A DNA stretch of 37,583 bases from JAFDWI01 sp040255345 (GCA_040255345.1 JBDZUV010000015.1:1-37583), one strand, 5' to 3'. Counted from the stretch's first letter, positions 8,525 through 16,696 are shown. The notes: generated by a model not told the origin, from the sequence alone. Translations and numbers: made by a program.

Positions 8525-9268
8525 GTGACCGACCACCCACCATCGCACCTCGCGGCATCGCCGAACGATGGCCCCTGGTCGCCCGGCGCGGACCCGACCG
8601 CGGTGATCGGCCGACGGGCCGGGGCGAAGGTCATCGACACGTTGATCAGCTCCGCGCTCGGTCTGATCCCGCTGATCGCCATGATCGCGAGCTTCGAGAG
8701 CCGGACGGTCGCGGACCCCTCGACCTACTGCGGCCTCCAGCAGTCGATCAGGCACCTCTGTGTGCCGGCCGGGTCGAACACGGTGTGGGAACTCGACCAG
8801 ATCTCGTGGGCCTGGTACCTGGTGGTCCTCGGTTGGTGGTTGCTCATGACGTGGATGGAGGGCCGGTACGGATGGACCCCCGGCAAGGCCGCCTTCGGGA
8901 TCCGGGTCGTGCGGGACACCACCGGTGAGCCGTGTGGGTTCGGGAAATCGGTGATCCGGAACCTGATGTGGATCGTCGACGGGTTCTGCTTCGGCGTGGT
9001 GGCCATCGTCACCGCGAGCGGTTCACCGGGACACCGTCGACTGGGCGACCGCGCCGCTGGCACCCTGGTGGTCGACCGCGCGGCGGCCGGGGAGCCACCG
9101 CCCCCGTGGATCACCCCAGACCGAACCGCGCCGGCCGGGGCGACGGCACCGGTGCCGCAACCGGTGTGGGACCCGCACCGGGGCACCTACGTCGTCTGGT
9201 ATCCGACCACGGCCGCGTGGTTGGAATACGACGATGCCGCGCAAGCGTGGAAACCGATCCGCGTCTGA
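8525..9268 (+). CDS. RDD-family membrane protein with WLEYDD tail (copy 2)
   Basis: A 247-residue paralogue of the preceding gene. The RDD domain begins at IGRRAGAKVIDTLISSALGL and has membrane segments around residues 37-55, 95-112 and 145-163. It ends with the family motif GHRRLGDRAAGTLVVDR. The Pro-rich linker is much shorter than in copy 1, but the last 33 residues align without gaps with its tail: 16 of 33 identical, including AWLEYDD and WKPI, each ending two residues after KPI. The GTG at 8525 is the plausible start, without a strong ribosome binding site. Function unknown; the pairing suggests a heteromeric or functionally linked membrane unit. Confidence 0.82.
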   Translation: MTDHPPSHLAASPNDGPWSPGADPTAVIGRRAGAKVIDTLISSALGLIPLIAMIASFESRTVADPSTYCGLQQSIRHLCVPAGSNTVWELDQISWAWYLVVLGWWLLMTWMEGRYGWTPGKAAFGIRVVRDTTGEPCGFGKSVIRNLMWIVDGFCFGVVAIVTASGSPGHRRLGDRAAGTLVVDRAAAGEPPPPWITPDRTAPAGATAPVPQPVWDPHRGTYVVWYPTTAAWLEYDDAAQAWKPIRV

Positions 9269-9318
9269 GGCGCGTCCCCACGCCCACGGTCACCTCGTCC
9301 TGGGCCGGTGGAGGCCTG

Positions 9319-9351
9319 GTCCGAACCGGAGTCCGGTGCGGTTCGTCGGAC
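9319..9351. terminator. Candidate hairpin between convergent RDD and recO genes
   Basis: GAACCG (9323-9328) pairs with CGGTTC (9339-9344). After a 3-nt bulge, GTCC (9319-9322) pairs with GGAC (9348-9351). An alternative inner hairpin ACCGG-AGT-CCGGT is possible. No U-tract follows. The rest of the 193-bp gap (9269-9461) shows nothing recognisable. Confidence 0.35.
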
Positions 9352-9461
9352 GGCGCTCGAAACCTGGCGCAGTCCGCCGGCGACGGCAGCGGTACGCGCC
9401 CCATTCGGCCGCGACGGACCCCGGTCTCGCGAGAGAGCCCCTTCTGGTCGGCGACGCCGGG

Positions 9462-10169
9462 TCAGAACACGGCGACCGAGCGGAGTCGGCGTTCCAGGTG
9501 TTCTTCGACGGCCCGGGTCGCCACACCGGCGAACTCGGTGACGGCCTTGGTCGCGGGCCGGGCCAACACCTGGTTCAACCTTCCCGACAGCACATCGTCG
9601 AGGATGCCGAGCGCCTCTGACGAGATCGGGCCACCCGAGCGATGCGTCCGGCACAATGCGCCGCCCGAAACGAGATCGAAGGCCACGAGATCGCCCGTCT
9701 CGCCGCACACCGCACAGCGGTCGGTGACCGGTCGGACCCCGTCGTGGGCGAGCAACTTCGCGAAGAACGCGGGCGCGACCACACGACTCCGGCTGTCATC
9801 CAGGGTCCGCAGCGCACCGGCGAGCATGCGGTAGTGGCCGGGATCGTTGCGACCCTCCTGGGCGACCTGGTCGATCACCTCGAGCATCGTCACCGCGTCC
9901 CGCAACAGCTCCAGGTCACCCCTGATCGTGGTGAAGACCTCGACCCGTTCGGCCTGGGTGATCACGTCGAGGTTGCGCCCCTCGTAGCACTGGACGGCCA
10001 CATGCGTGGTCGGTTCCAGACGGGCGCCGAACTTCGAAGTCGTCTTGCGCACACCCTTCGCGACGGCTCGAACCTTGCCGCGTGACTCGGTGACCAGCGA
10101 GATGATCCGGTCGGCCTCGCCGAGTTTGTGGGTGCGAAGCACGACGCCGCGTTCGCGATACAGCGGCAC
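9462..10169 (-). CDS. recO: DNA repair protein RecO
   Basis: Recombination mediator that works with RecR (and RecF) to load RecA on SSB-coated gaps. At 235 residues it has the N-terminal OB fold (MPLYRERGVVLRTHKLGEAD, family-typical start), a helical middle part and a C-terminal zinc site with C152, C155, C173 and H176. The start is a GTG lying 3 nt after the uppS stop, so translation is probably coupled to uppS. The uppS-recO adjacency is the conserved actinobacterial arrangement. Confidence 0.95.
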   Translation of the reverse strand: MPLYRERGVVLRTHKLGEADRIISLVTESRGKVRAVAKGVRKTTSKFGARLEPTTHVAVQCYEGRNLDVITQAERVEVFTTIRGDLELLRDAVTMLEVIDQVAQEGRNDPGHYRMLAGALRTLDDSRSRVVAPAFFAKLLAHDGVRPVTDRCAVCGETGDLVAFDLVSGGALCRTHRSGGPISSEALGILDDVLSGRLNQVLARPATKAVTEFAGVATRAVEEHLERRLRSVAVF

Positions 10170-10172
10170 TCC

Positions 10173-10898
10173 TCACGCCACCCCACCGAAGCGACGGTCC
10201 CGCGCCTGGAACTCGCGGACCGCGTCGAACAGGTTCTCTCGACGAAAGTCCGGCCAGAGCACGTCGGTGAACACCAGCTCGGAATAGGCGAGCTGCCACA
10301 GCAGGAAGTTCGAGATCCGAAACTCACCCGAGGTCCGCACGACCACGTCCGGGTCGGGAATCTCCGGTGCGTACAGGTGTCGACGGATCGCCCGTTCGTC
10401 GATCTTGTCGGCCCGCACGCCTTCGACGACCAGCGCCCGAACGGCGTCGACGATCTCGGCCCGGCCGCCATAGTTGAAGCACACGTTGAACGACATCCGG
10501 GTGTTGTGTCGGGTCTGGGTGGTCGCCTCGTCGATGCGCTTCAGGATGCGCTTGGGCACCCGCCAGTTGGAGCGGCCCAGAAAGCGGATCCGCACGCCTT
10601 TTTCGTCGAGTTCGTCGGTGTGGCGCATCAGGATGCCCTCGTTGAACCCCATGAGGTAGCGGACCTCGTCGGGCGGGCGTTTCCAGTTCTCGGTGCTGAA
10701 CGCGTACACGCTGAAGTGGTCGAGGCCGAGCTCGAGCGCACCTTCGACGGTGTCGAACAGCGCGTCCTCACCGGCGGCATGACCCTCGGTGCGTTTGAGC
10801 CCTCGCTGCTGCGCCCAACGCCCGTTGCCGTCCATGACGCAAGCGACATGGCGCGGAATGCGCTCGGGATCGATGCCGGGCGGGATCTGCAGTGTCAC
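10173..10898 (-). CDS. uppS: Isoprenyl diphosphate synthase (UppS family)
   Basis: cis-Prenyltransferase making the polyprenyl diphosphate lipid carrier for peptidoglycan and envelope glycans. The 241-residue protein has the catalytic motif HVACVMDGNGRWA (D23), FSTENWKRPPDEV, FNYGGRAEI and the C-terminal RTSGEFRISNFLLWQLAYSE. The reading frame stays open upstream, but the GTG at 10898 begins just before the conserved core and has a TAACGT box 7 nt upstream, so I take it as the start of a leaderless message. Chain length and product (C50/C55) cannot be read from sequence. It is followed closely by recO, and its upstream side is the palindrome-rich block. Confidence 0.95.
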   Translation of the reverse strand: MTLQIPPGIDPERIPRHVACVMDGNGRWAQQRGLKRTEGHAAGEDALFDTVEGALELGLDHFSVYAFSTENWKRPPDEVRYLMGFNEGILMRHTDELDEKGVRIRFLGRSNWRVPKRILKRIDEATTQTRHNTRMSFNVCFNYGGRAEIVDAVRALVVEGVRADKIDERAIRRHLYAPEIPDPDVVVRTSGEFRISNFLLWQLAYSELVFTDVLWPDFRRENLFDAVREFQARDRRFGGVA

Positions 10899-10905
10899 GG
10901 GCGCG

Positions 10906-10911
10906 ACGTTA
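10906..10911 (-). promoter_or_regulatory. Candidate -10 box of uppS (leaderless type)
   Basis: TAACGT on the minus strand ends 7 nt before the uppS GTG. It lies 55 bp from the edge of the palindrome block, so that block would be upstream of the promoter and not in the transcript made from it. Confidence 0.45.
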
Positions 10912-11073
10912 CGGGGTCGACCGGGTGAGAGGGCGGATCGGCTCGGCGCGCGGCCAGGACATCGGGGCGCGCCCGCGGGCGCGCCGCCCCGGCACCATCG
11001 GGACTCGTCGACTCCCATGGGAGCCATCAGGTGCTCGCGGGTGAGCGGCCTTCGGCCCGAACCCAACGTGGTC

Positions 11074-11109
11074 GTCGTTCCGACGCGCCAGCGGGCGCGT
11101 CAGAACGAC
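11074..11109. repeat. 16-bp-stem hairpin with one mismatch
   Basis: GTCGTTCCGACGCGCC (11074-11089) and GGCGCGTCAGAACGAC (11094-11109) are complementary except for one C/A position, around a 4-nt loop. It is the class B relative inside the palindrome block. Confidence 0.7.
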
Positions 11110-11163
11110 TGCGAAAGACATCTCTGCTGGACTGATCGTCTCGAAATGTCACTACCGACTGGT

Positions 11164-11188
11164 ACCCTGGCTCCCAGGGAGCCAGGGT
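11164..11188. repeat. 25-bp hairpin, 12-bp perfect arms
   Basis: ACCCTGGCTCCC (11164-11175) and GGGAGCCAGGGT (11177-11188) are exact reverse complements around a single A. No T-rich tail follows on either strand. It is the central class A member of the block and, read on the minus strand, lies about 180 nt after the SnoaL-like stop codon. Confidence 0.75.
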
Positions 11189-11364
11189 GGACGGCAACGA
11201 AGCAGTGAGGCACCCGAAGCGGGCGTCGAAGGGGAATCGACCGATTCGAGTGCGAACAAGTGCGAATACCCCCGATGATGCGCTCCGACTCCCGTGGGAG
11301 TCACGGCGCGCCCGCGGGCGCGCCCGGGCTCGCCGTGGTCGGAAGCCGGCGATCCCGATGGCAT

Positions 11365-11820
11365 CTAGTGCTGTGACCGAGAACGAGAACGAGCGTCGGG
11401 TGGGCTCTCGATCATCCGGAGACCCTCGAGTTCCCAGTAGGCGCGCAGTGACGCGATGAGACCGTCGTCGGTGACCTCGTACACATAGACACCGTCGACG
11501 ACCGCGGCGCTGCCGTCGGCAAAGGTCGAGGTGATCGTCCCGACATTCGCGCAGCTCGATCCCGCCACATACGATTCCCGGATCGAGAACCGGATCCGCG
11601 GTTCGGCGATGACCGCGTCGTAGAACGCGCCGATGGCGTCGATGCCGCGGTGACCGTTGCCCTCTGGATCGAACGGCGACGGGCCGACCGGATCGGCCAC
11701 GACCGCGCCCGGTTCGAACAGCGCCAGCCACGCATCTCGATCGCCTGCCTCCACCGCCGTGATCGAGGCGCTCGCGGCCCGGCGCGCCGGGTGGGACGGG
11801 TCGAGTTCGATGCCTTCCAT
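11365..11820 (-). CDS. NTF2/SnoaL-like protein
   Basis: A 151-residue protein with the cone-shaped NTF2-like/SnoaL fold signature: ITAVEAGDRDAWLALFEPGAVVADPVG, then HRGIDAIGAFYDAVI and the repeated beta strands RFSIRESYVAG, TITSTFADG and VVDGVYVYEVTDDGLIASLRAYWE. Family members are ketosteroid-isomerase-like enzymes or small-molecule-binding proteins; no reaction can be assigned here. The frame is open upstream, but the ATG at 11820 matches the family N-terminus. The C-terminal residues are rich in Arg/Ser (ARSRSRSQH) and degenerate. It stands alone, divergent from the DinG-like gene and facing the palindrome block downstream. Confidence 0.8.
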   Translation of the reverse strand: MEGIELDPSHPARRAASASITAVEAGDRDAWLALFEPGAVVADPVGPSPFDPEGNGHRGIDAIGAFYDAVIAEPRIRFSIRESYVAGSSCANVGTITSTFADGSAAVVDGVYVYEVTDDGLIASLRAYWELEGLRMIESPPDARSRSRSQH

Positions 11821-11970
11821 ACGGTGCAGTCTTCCAGATGCCTTCGACCCCGGTGCCGTGTCGGGTGGCCCCGATCCATTCGATCTGAACCGACCGGAAC
11901 CGGTCTGGTGATGCGGCAGGCGAAGCGGCGGTCCGACGTCCACGGCGGCCAGCACGGCCGCCACAACCGG

Positions 11971-11976
11971 TACCCT
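11971..11976 (+). promoter_or_regulatory. Candidate -10 box of the DinG-like gene (leaderless type)
   Basis: TACCCT ends 8 nt before the GTG at 11985, which supports that start codon. The 11821-11970 interval between the divergent genes shows no other clear signal. Confidence 0.4.
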
Positions 11977-11984
11977 TTGCCCTC

Positions 11985-13922
11985 GTGCCACCCGACGACC
12001 TCGAGTCCCGCTCTGCCACGGCGCGTGATGCGGTGGACGCGCTCGACGAGCTCACGGGGAAACTCGAGGGCGGCGAACACCGCGACGCGCAACGGGTCAT
12101 GACCGCCGCGGTCGCCGACGCGCTGGGCCGTGACCGGCACCTCGTGGTCGAGGCCGGCACCGGTACCGGCAAGTCGCTCGCTTATCTCGTTGCGGCGGTC
12201 CGATCGGGCCGACGAGTGGTCGTGGCCACCGCCACCAAGGCGCTCCAGGACCAGCTCTCGGGCAAAGACCTGCCGTGGCTCTCCACGCACGGCGACGACC
12301 CGGTCGACTTCGCGGTGCTCAAAGGCCGCTCGAACTACGTGTGCCGCCAACGGCTGTCCGAACTGAACGACCCGAAGACCAAAGGACAGACCCAGCTCGA
12401 GGGGTTGAGCGGTCGTCCCTCCCCCGCCGAGCTGGGGGCGATCACCGAATGGGCGTCGCAGTCGGCGACCGGGGACCGTGCCGAACTCGACTCCGAGCCC
12501 GATCCGCGCACCTGGGCGGCGGTGTCGATGACCGCCCAGGAATGCCCCGGCGCGGCGAAGTGTCCGATGGGCGCGACCTGTTTCGCAGAGGCGGCCCGTG
12601 ACCGCGCCAGCGAGGCCGACGTGGTGGTGACAAATCAGCACCTGTGGGGACTCGACGTGGCGAACGACCGGCAACTGCTGCCCGAACACGACGTCGTGGT
12701 CATCGACGAGGCCCACCAACTCGTCGACGTCATCTCGGCAACGGCGGGCATCGAGTTGACCGAAGCCCGGCTCACGGCGGTGGCGGGCGCGGCCAGAGCG
12801 GTGCTCGAAGACGCCGACGCGATCGGCGCGCTCGAAAACGTCGCCGTCGACTGGAAGGCCACGCTGAGTCCACTCGTCGGCGAACGCCTCGTCGACGGAC
12901 CCACCGGAGCGATCGCCGATCTCATCGCATTGGCCACGTCGCGGACCGAGACGATTCTCAGCTCGGTACGGGGCATCGACCCCGGCGGGCACGCCCAGGT
13001 GGCCACCCGGCGTGACCGTGCCGTGAACCTCGCGTCGTCGCTGATCGACGATCTGCATCTGATCACCGGCAAACCCGAGGGAGCCGTGGTGTGGGTGGCC
13101 GGGTCGTCGCATCGCGCGTCGTTGTGCCGGGCGCCGATCGACGTGGCCGGGTTTCTCGCCAACCACGCGTGGGGAGACACGGTCGCCATCTGCACCAGCG
13201 CGACGATCCCGCCGAACTTCGTCGCCTCGACCGGGTTGCCCGCTCAGAACACCGACGAGCTCCGACTCGAGAGCCCGTTCGACTATGCGACCAACACGCT
13301 CCTGTACTGCCCGCCCACACTCCCCGCTCCAGGGTCGGCCGGCTATTCGCACGCCTTGTACGACGAACTCGAGGCGCTGATCACCGCGGCCGACGGTGCG
13401 ACCCTGGCGCTGTTCACGAGCTTTCGGGCGCTCGACGACGCGGTCGACGAGTTGCGTGACCGACTCGACGTCGAGATCCTCAGCCAACGGGACCGGCCCA
13501 AACCGGCGCTCATCGCCGAGTTCGCCGCAGAGCGGACGACCTGCCTGTTCGCGACGCAGAGCTTCTTCCAAGGAGTCGACGTACCGGGTGATGCGTGCCA
13601 GTTGGTGACCATCGACCGGATCCCTTTTCCCCGCCCGGACGATCCGTTGCTCTCGGCCCGCCGTGAGGCGATCGGCGCCCGGGCCTTCGCCGAGGTCGAC
13701 GTGCCACGTGCCGCGACGCTGCTGGCCCAGGCTGCCGGCCGGCTGGTGCGCCACTCCGACGATCGTGGGGTCGTCGCCGTGCTCGACTCGCGCCTCGCGA
13801 CCCGACGCAGCTACCGCTGGGACCTGATCAACGCTCTCCCCCCGATGAAACGGACCCGTGACCGTGCCGAGGTCGAGGCGTTCCTCAGCGGTATCCGCTC
13901 CGACGCCAGAACCCCCGCCTGA
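11985..13922 (+). CDS. dinG: DinG/XPD-family ATP-dependent DNA helicase
   Basis: Superfamily 2 helicase of the XPD/DinG group, 5'-to-3' polarity in characterised members, acting on D-loops, R-loops or other repair intermediates. The 645-residue protein has Walker A EAGTGTGKS (residues 56-64) and DEAH at 241-244. Four Cys (C120, C187, C193, C199) sit between motifs I and II as in the 4Fe-4S cluster of this family. Motif VI is in QAAGRLVRHSDDRG near the C-terminus. It has no N-terminal exonuclease domain, unlike Firmicute DinG. The start is a GTG. It is convergent with a second SF2 helicase gene across a repeat-filled 177-bp gap. Confidence 0.92.
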   Translation: MPPDDLESRSATARDAVDALDELTGKLEGGEHRDAQRVMTAAVADALGRDRHLVVEAGTGTGKSLAYLVAAVRSGRRVVVATATKALQDQLSGKDLPWLSTHGDDPVDFAVLKGRSNYVCRQRLSELNDPKTKGQTQLEGLSGRPSPAELGAITEWASQSATGDRAELDSEPDPRTWAAVSMTAQECPGAAKCPMGATCFAEAARDRASEADVVVTNQHLWGLDVANDRQLLPEHDVVVIDEAHQLVDVISATAGIELTEARLTAVAGAARAVLEDADAIGALENVAVDWKATLSPLVGERLVDGPTGAIADLIALATSRTETILSSVRGIDPGGHAQVATRRDRAVNLASSLIDDLHLITGKPEGAVVWVAGSSHRASLCRAPIDVAGFLANHAWGDTVAICTSATIPPNFVASTGLPAQNTDELRLESPFDYATNTLLYCPPTLPAPGSAGYSHALYDELEALITAADGATLALFTSFRALDDAVDELRDRLDVEILSQRDRPKPALIAEFAAERTTCLFATQSFFQGVDVPGDACQLVTIDRIPFPRPDDPLLSARREAIGARAFAEVDVPRAATLLAQAAGRLVRHSDDRGVVAVLDSRLATRRSYRWDLINALPPMKRTRDRAEVEAFLSGIRSDARTPA

Positions 13923-13939
13923 CCCGGTCGACTCCTGCC

Positions 13940-14074
13940 CGAACTCCGGGACGTTACCCGCCACAGAGGCCCGAAATGTCCCGAGGTTCGAGTGGTCTCA
14001 CACGATCGCTTCGGCCCCGTTCGAGCTCTGGGACGTTGCCCACCCCAGAGGCCCGAGATGTCCCGAAGTTCGAG
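13940..14074. repeat. Duplicated 53-bp palindromic repeat between helicase genes
   Basis: Two 53-bp copies lie at 13940-13992 and 14022-14074 (offset 82 bp), agreeing at 46 of 53 positions by eye. Each begins CGARCTCYGGGACGTT and ends ATGTCCCGARGTTCGAG. The two ends of each copy are themselves partly complementary (CGAAC ... GGGAC against GTCCC ... GTTCG), so each can fold into an imperfect hairpin. They occupy almost all of the gap between the stop codons of two convergent helicase genes. A tandem bidirectional terminator or a duplicated dispersed repeat are both possible. Confidence 0.75.
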
Positions 14075-14099
14075 AGAGTGGGAGTTTCGGCGGTTCGGT

Positions 14100-16658
14100 T
14101 CAGTCGTGGGTGAGGCCGGTGATCGTGACCATGGCCCGGCCTTCGGCGTCGGAGGCGTCCAGGTCGACGGTGGCGGTGATCGCCCAGGCGTGGGTGGCGT
14201 CGGGGTCGTCGATGATCTGGCGCACCGACCAGGTCCGGCCTCGCTCTTCGATGACACACAGGGCCGGGTTGCGCGCGTCACCGCCGATCTCGACCCGGTC
14301 GAACTCGGCGAAGTAGCCGGCCGCCGCGGCCTCCCAACGGGTGGCGGACCACCCGGCATCGCGGTCGAGCTCACCGAGCGCGGCGAAGTCGCGCCGTGCC
14401 AGCAGCTCGACCCGCAGGAACAGTGCGTTGCGCACCAGCACCGTGAACGCCCGGTGATTCGCGGTCAGCGGCGGCGGTGCGGTGTCACGCGGCGGGCCGA
14501 TCTCGACCACGGCGTCAGGATGCCGGAGACGCTCCCACTCGTCGATCAGGCTCGAGTCGACCTGACGGACCAGCTCCCCCAGCCAGGCGATCAGGTCGGC
14601 GAGCTCGTCGTTCCAGCGTTCGTCGGGGATCGTACGCGACAGCGTCCGGTAGGCGTCCGACAGATACCGCAGCAGGACACCTTCGGACCGCGCGATCGCA
14701 TGGAAGCGCACATAGTCGGCGAAGTCCATCGACCGCTCGAACATGTCGCGCACCACCGACTTCGGGCGCAGCTCGTGATCGGCCGCCCAGGGTTCGGAAC
14801 GGCAGTACACCGCGAACATCGGCTCCAGCAGCTCCCCCAGCGGCTGGGGCCAGGTGATCGAGTCGAGTTCGGCCAGGCGTTCGTCGTAGCCGATGCCCTC
14901 GGCCTTCATCTGGGCGATCGCCTCGGACCTTGCCCGCTTGAGCTGCGACATGACGACCGGCCGCGGATTCTCCAGCACGGCCTCGGCGACCGACACGACG
15001 TCGAGCGCGTAGTCGGGGTCGTCGGGGTCGAGCAGGTCGAGGGCCGCGACCGCGAACAACGACAGCGGCTGGTCGAGCGAGAAGGTGTCCTGCACCGCAT
15101 GGGCGAGGTGGTACCGGTGGCCGTCCGCGTCGGGCGGGTCCTGGGGCACGAGGATCTCCGCGTCGATCAGCGAGCCCTTGACGTCGGCCGCGCGGGCGAG
15201 GTTCTCGGCGATCTCGGTGCGCCGCGAATAGGGGCTCTCGAGCAACCGGGTGAGCTGCGCGTCGGCATCGCCGGGGCGTTCCAGCACCGACAGCACCAGC
15301 GCATGGGTGACCCGCAGGTGCCCATCGAGGGGCTCGGGGTGGGCGTGCACCAGACGCTCGAAGGTCGGGCGCCCCCACGACACCGTGCCAGGGGGCGGTT
15401 TGCGAGAGCGGACGTTCTTGGGATTCCTGCCCCGGGCCACGGCCTTGGCCTCGGCCTTGGCCTTCTCCACGGTGTGCTCGGGTGCCAGCGCGATCACGGT
15501 GCCCACGGTGTCGTAGCCGGCGCGCCCGGCCCGGCCGCCGATCTGGTGGAACTCCCTCGCCGACAACAGGCGCGTCCGTTCGCCGTCGTACTTGGACAAC
15601 GCCGTGAACACCACCGTGCGGATCGGAACGTTGATGCCGACGCCGAGCGTGTCGGTGCCACAGATCACCTTCAGCAGACCCCGCTGTGCGAGGCGTTCGA
15701 CGAGGCGTCGATACCTGGGCAGCATGCCGGCGTGGTGCACCCCGATGCCGTTGCGGACGTACCGCGACAGCACCCGGCCGAAGCCGGCGGCGAAGCGGAA
15801 CCCGCCGATCTCGTCGGCGATCGCGTCTTTTTCCGCGCGGGTCGCCACCGCCATCGACGCCAGGGCCTGGGCGCGTTCGATCGCCCCCGCCTGGGTGAAA
15901 TGCACCAGGTACGCCGGGGTGCCGCCGCCTTCGAGGAGTTCGGCGACGGTGTCGGTGACGGTCTCGACCCGGTACTCGTGCACGAGCGGGACCGGCCGGG
16001 TGGCCGAGGTCACCACGGCCACCTCACGGCCCGTCCGCTTGGCGAGGTCCTCCACGAAGGGCGTGACGTCACCCAGGGTCGCCGACATCAGTACGAACCG
16101 GGTGTCACACAATTCGAGCAGCGGCACCTGCCACGCCCAGCCGCGTTGCGGGTCGGCGAACCAGTGGAACTCGTCCATCACGGCGCACGTCACCGGCGCG
16201 TCCCGCCCGTCGCGCAGCGCGAGGTTCGCGAGGATCTCCGCGGTACAACAGATCACCGGGGCGTCCGCGTTCACCGCGGCGTCACCGGTGAGCATGCCGA
16301 CCTGTGCCGGCCCGAACATGCCGACGAGCTCGAAGAAGCGCTCGGACACCAGCGCCTTGATCGGGGCGGTGTAGTACGCCCGACCACCATGGGCGACCGC
16401 GTCGAACAACGCCGCGGTCGCCACCAGGGACTTGCCCGAACCGGTCGGCGTGTCGACGATCACGTGGGATCCGAGCGCGATCTCCAGCAACGCCTCGGTC
16501 TGCGCCTCGTACAGATCATGACCGCGGTGCGCGCGCACCCAGGCGGTGAACGATTCGACGATCACATCCGCGTCGCCACCACTCCGCGCGGCCAGATCGG
16601 CCAACGTCTCGCCCGACACGCCGGACGCCGGCGTGTCAGACGACGTCTGCAACGCCAT
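14100..16658 (-). CDS. Ski2-like DEAD/DEAH-box helicase with C-terminal DUF3516-type region
   Basis: An 852-residue SF2 helicase, probably acting on RNA or structured nucleic acid in the cytosol. Motifs in order: Q-like DLYEAQTEALLEI; Walker A TPTGSGKS (70-77); PIKALVSERF (Ia); motif II DEFH (162-165, a departure from DEAD/DEAH/DEVH); MSATLGD (III); GVHHAGMLPRYR (IV); GVGINVPIRTVVF (V); QIGGRAGRAG (VI). The C-terminal half resembles the DUF3516-type extension found after this helicase core in actinobacteria, an assignment from memory of the family. The start ATG at 16658 lacks an obvious ribosome binding site. Transcribed away from era, 129 bp downstream of the era stop. Confidence 0.88.
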   Translation of the reverse strand: MALQTSSDTPASGVSGETLADLAARSGGDADVIVESFTAWVRAHRGHDLYEAQTEALLEIALGSHVIVDTPTGSGKSLVATAALFDAVAHGGRAYYTAPIKALVSERFFELVGMFGPAQVGMLTGDAAVNADAPVICCTAEILANLALRDGRDAPVTCAVMDEFHWFADPQRGWAWQVPLLELCDTRFVLMSATLGDVTPFVEDLAKRTGREVAVVTSATRPVPLVHEYRVETVTDTVAELLEGGGTPAYLVHFTQAGAIERAQALASMAVATRAEKDAIADEIGGFRFAAGFGRVLSRYVRNGIGVHHAGMLPRYRRLVERLAQRGLLKVICGTDTLGVGINVPIRTVVFTALSKYDGERTRLLSAREFHQIGGRAGRAGYDTVGTVIALAPEHTVEKAKAEAKAVARGRNPKNVRSRKPPPGTVSWGRPTFERLVHAHPEPLDGHLRVTHALVLSVLERPGDADAQLTRLLESPYSRRTEIAENLARAADVKGSLIDAEILVPQDPPDADGHRYHLAHAVQDTFSLDQPLSLFAVAALDLLDPDDPDYALDVVSVAEAVLENPRPVVMSQLKRARSEAIAQMKAEGIGYDERLAELDSITWPQPLGELLEPMFAVYCRSEPWAADHELRPKSVVRDMFERSMDFADYVRFHAIARSEGVLLRYLSDAYRTLSRTIPDERWNDELADLIAWLGELVRQVDSSLIDEWERLRHPDAVVEIGPPRDTAPPPLTANHRAFTVLVRNALFLRVELLARRDFAALGELDRDAGWSATRWEAAAAGYFAEFDRVEIGGDARNPALCVIEERGRTWSVRQIIDDPDATHAWAITATVDLDASDAEGRAMVTITGLTHD

Positions 16659-16696
16659 GGCGGGTCATGGTGGTGGCGGGGACGGACGCAGCACGA

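Larger units (their letters stand above)
10966..11324. repeat. Palindrome-rich non-coding block
   Basis: This stretch holds at least six strong palindromes of two classes. Class B is the perfect 20-bp palindrome GGCGCGCCCGCGGGCGCGCC, identical at 10966-10985 and 11305-11324, with a related hairpin at 11074-11109. Class A has the core CTCCC-N2-GGGAG, at 11012-11023 and 11287-11302, with the extended relative at 11164-11188. The outer order is B-A ... A-B, as in an element with inverted ends. It lies in the 466-bp gap between the SnoaL-like gene stop and the uppS start. No convincing gene is present on either strand. Roles could be terminators, a structured RNA, a protein-binding locus or a MITE remnant. 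Confidence 0.75.

Noticed and set aside
10899..11066. N-terminal extension of UppS to 11066
   Set aside because: The extra 56 residues are low-complexity and translate a class A palindrome; the TAACGT box 7 nt before GTG 10898 supports the shorter form.
10966..11324. Interpretation as integron attC sites
   Set aside because: The hairpins lack paired RYYYAAC/GTTRRRY core sites and no integron integrase is present.
10966..11324. Interpretation as a CRISPR array
   Set aside because: Palindromes are irregularly spaced, of two classes and without uniform spacers; no cas genes.
11187..11459. A 90-codon plus-strand frame starting GTG inside the palindrome block
   Set aside because: The product is mainly translated palindromes (Arg/Gly/Ala-rich), has no ribosome binding site and runs into the SnoaL-like gene on the other strand.
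11412..13964. An 850-codon minus-strand frame opposite dinG
   Set aside because: Shadow of dinG; low-complexity Arg/Gly/Asp-rich product, no motifs. Same reasoning for the 831-codon frame at 5693-8188.
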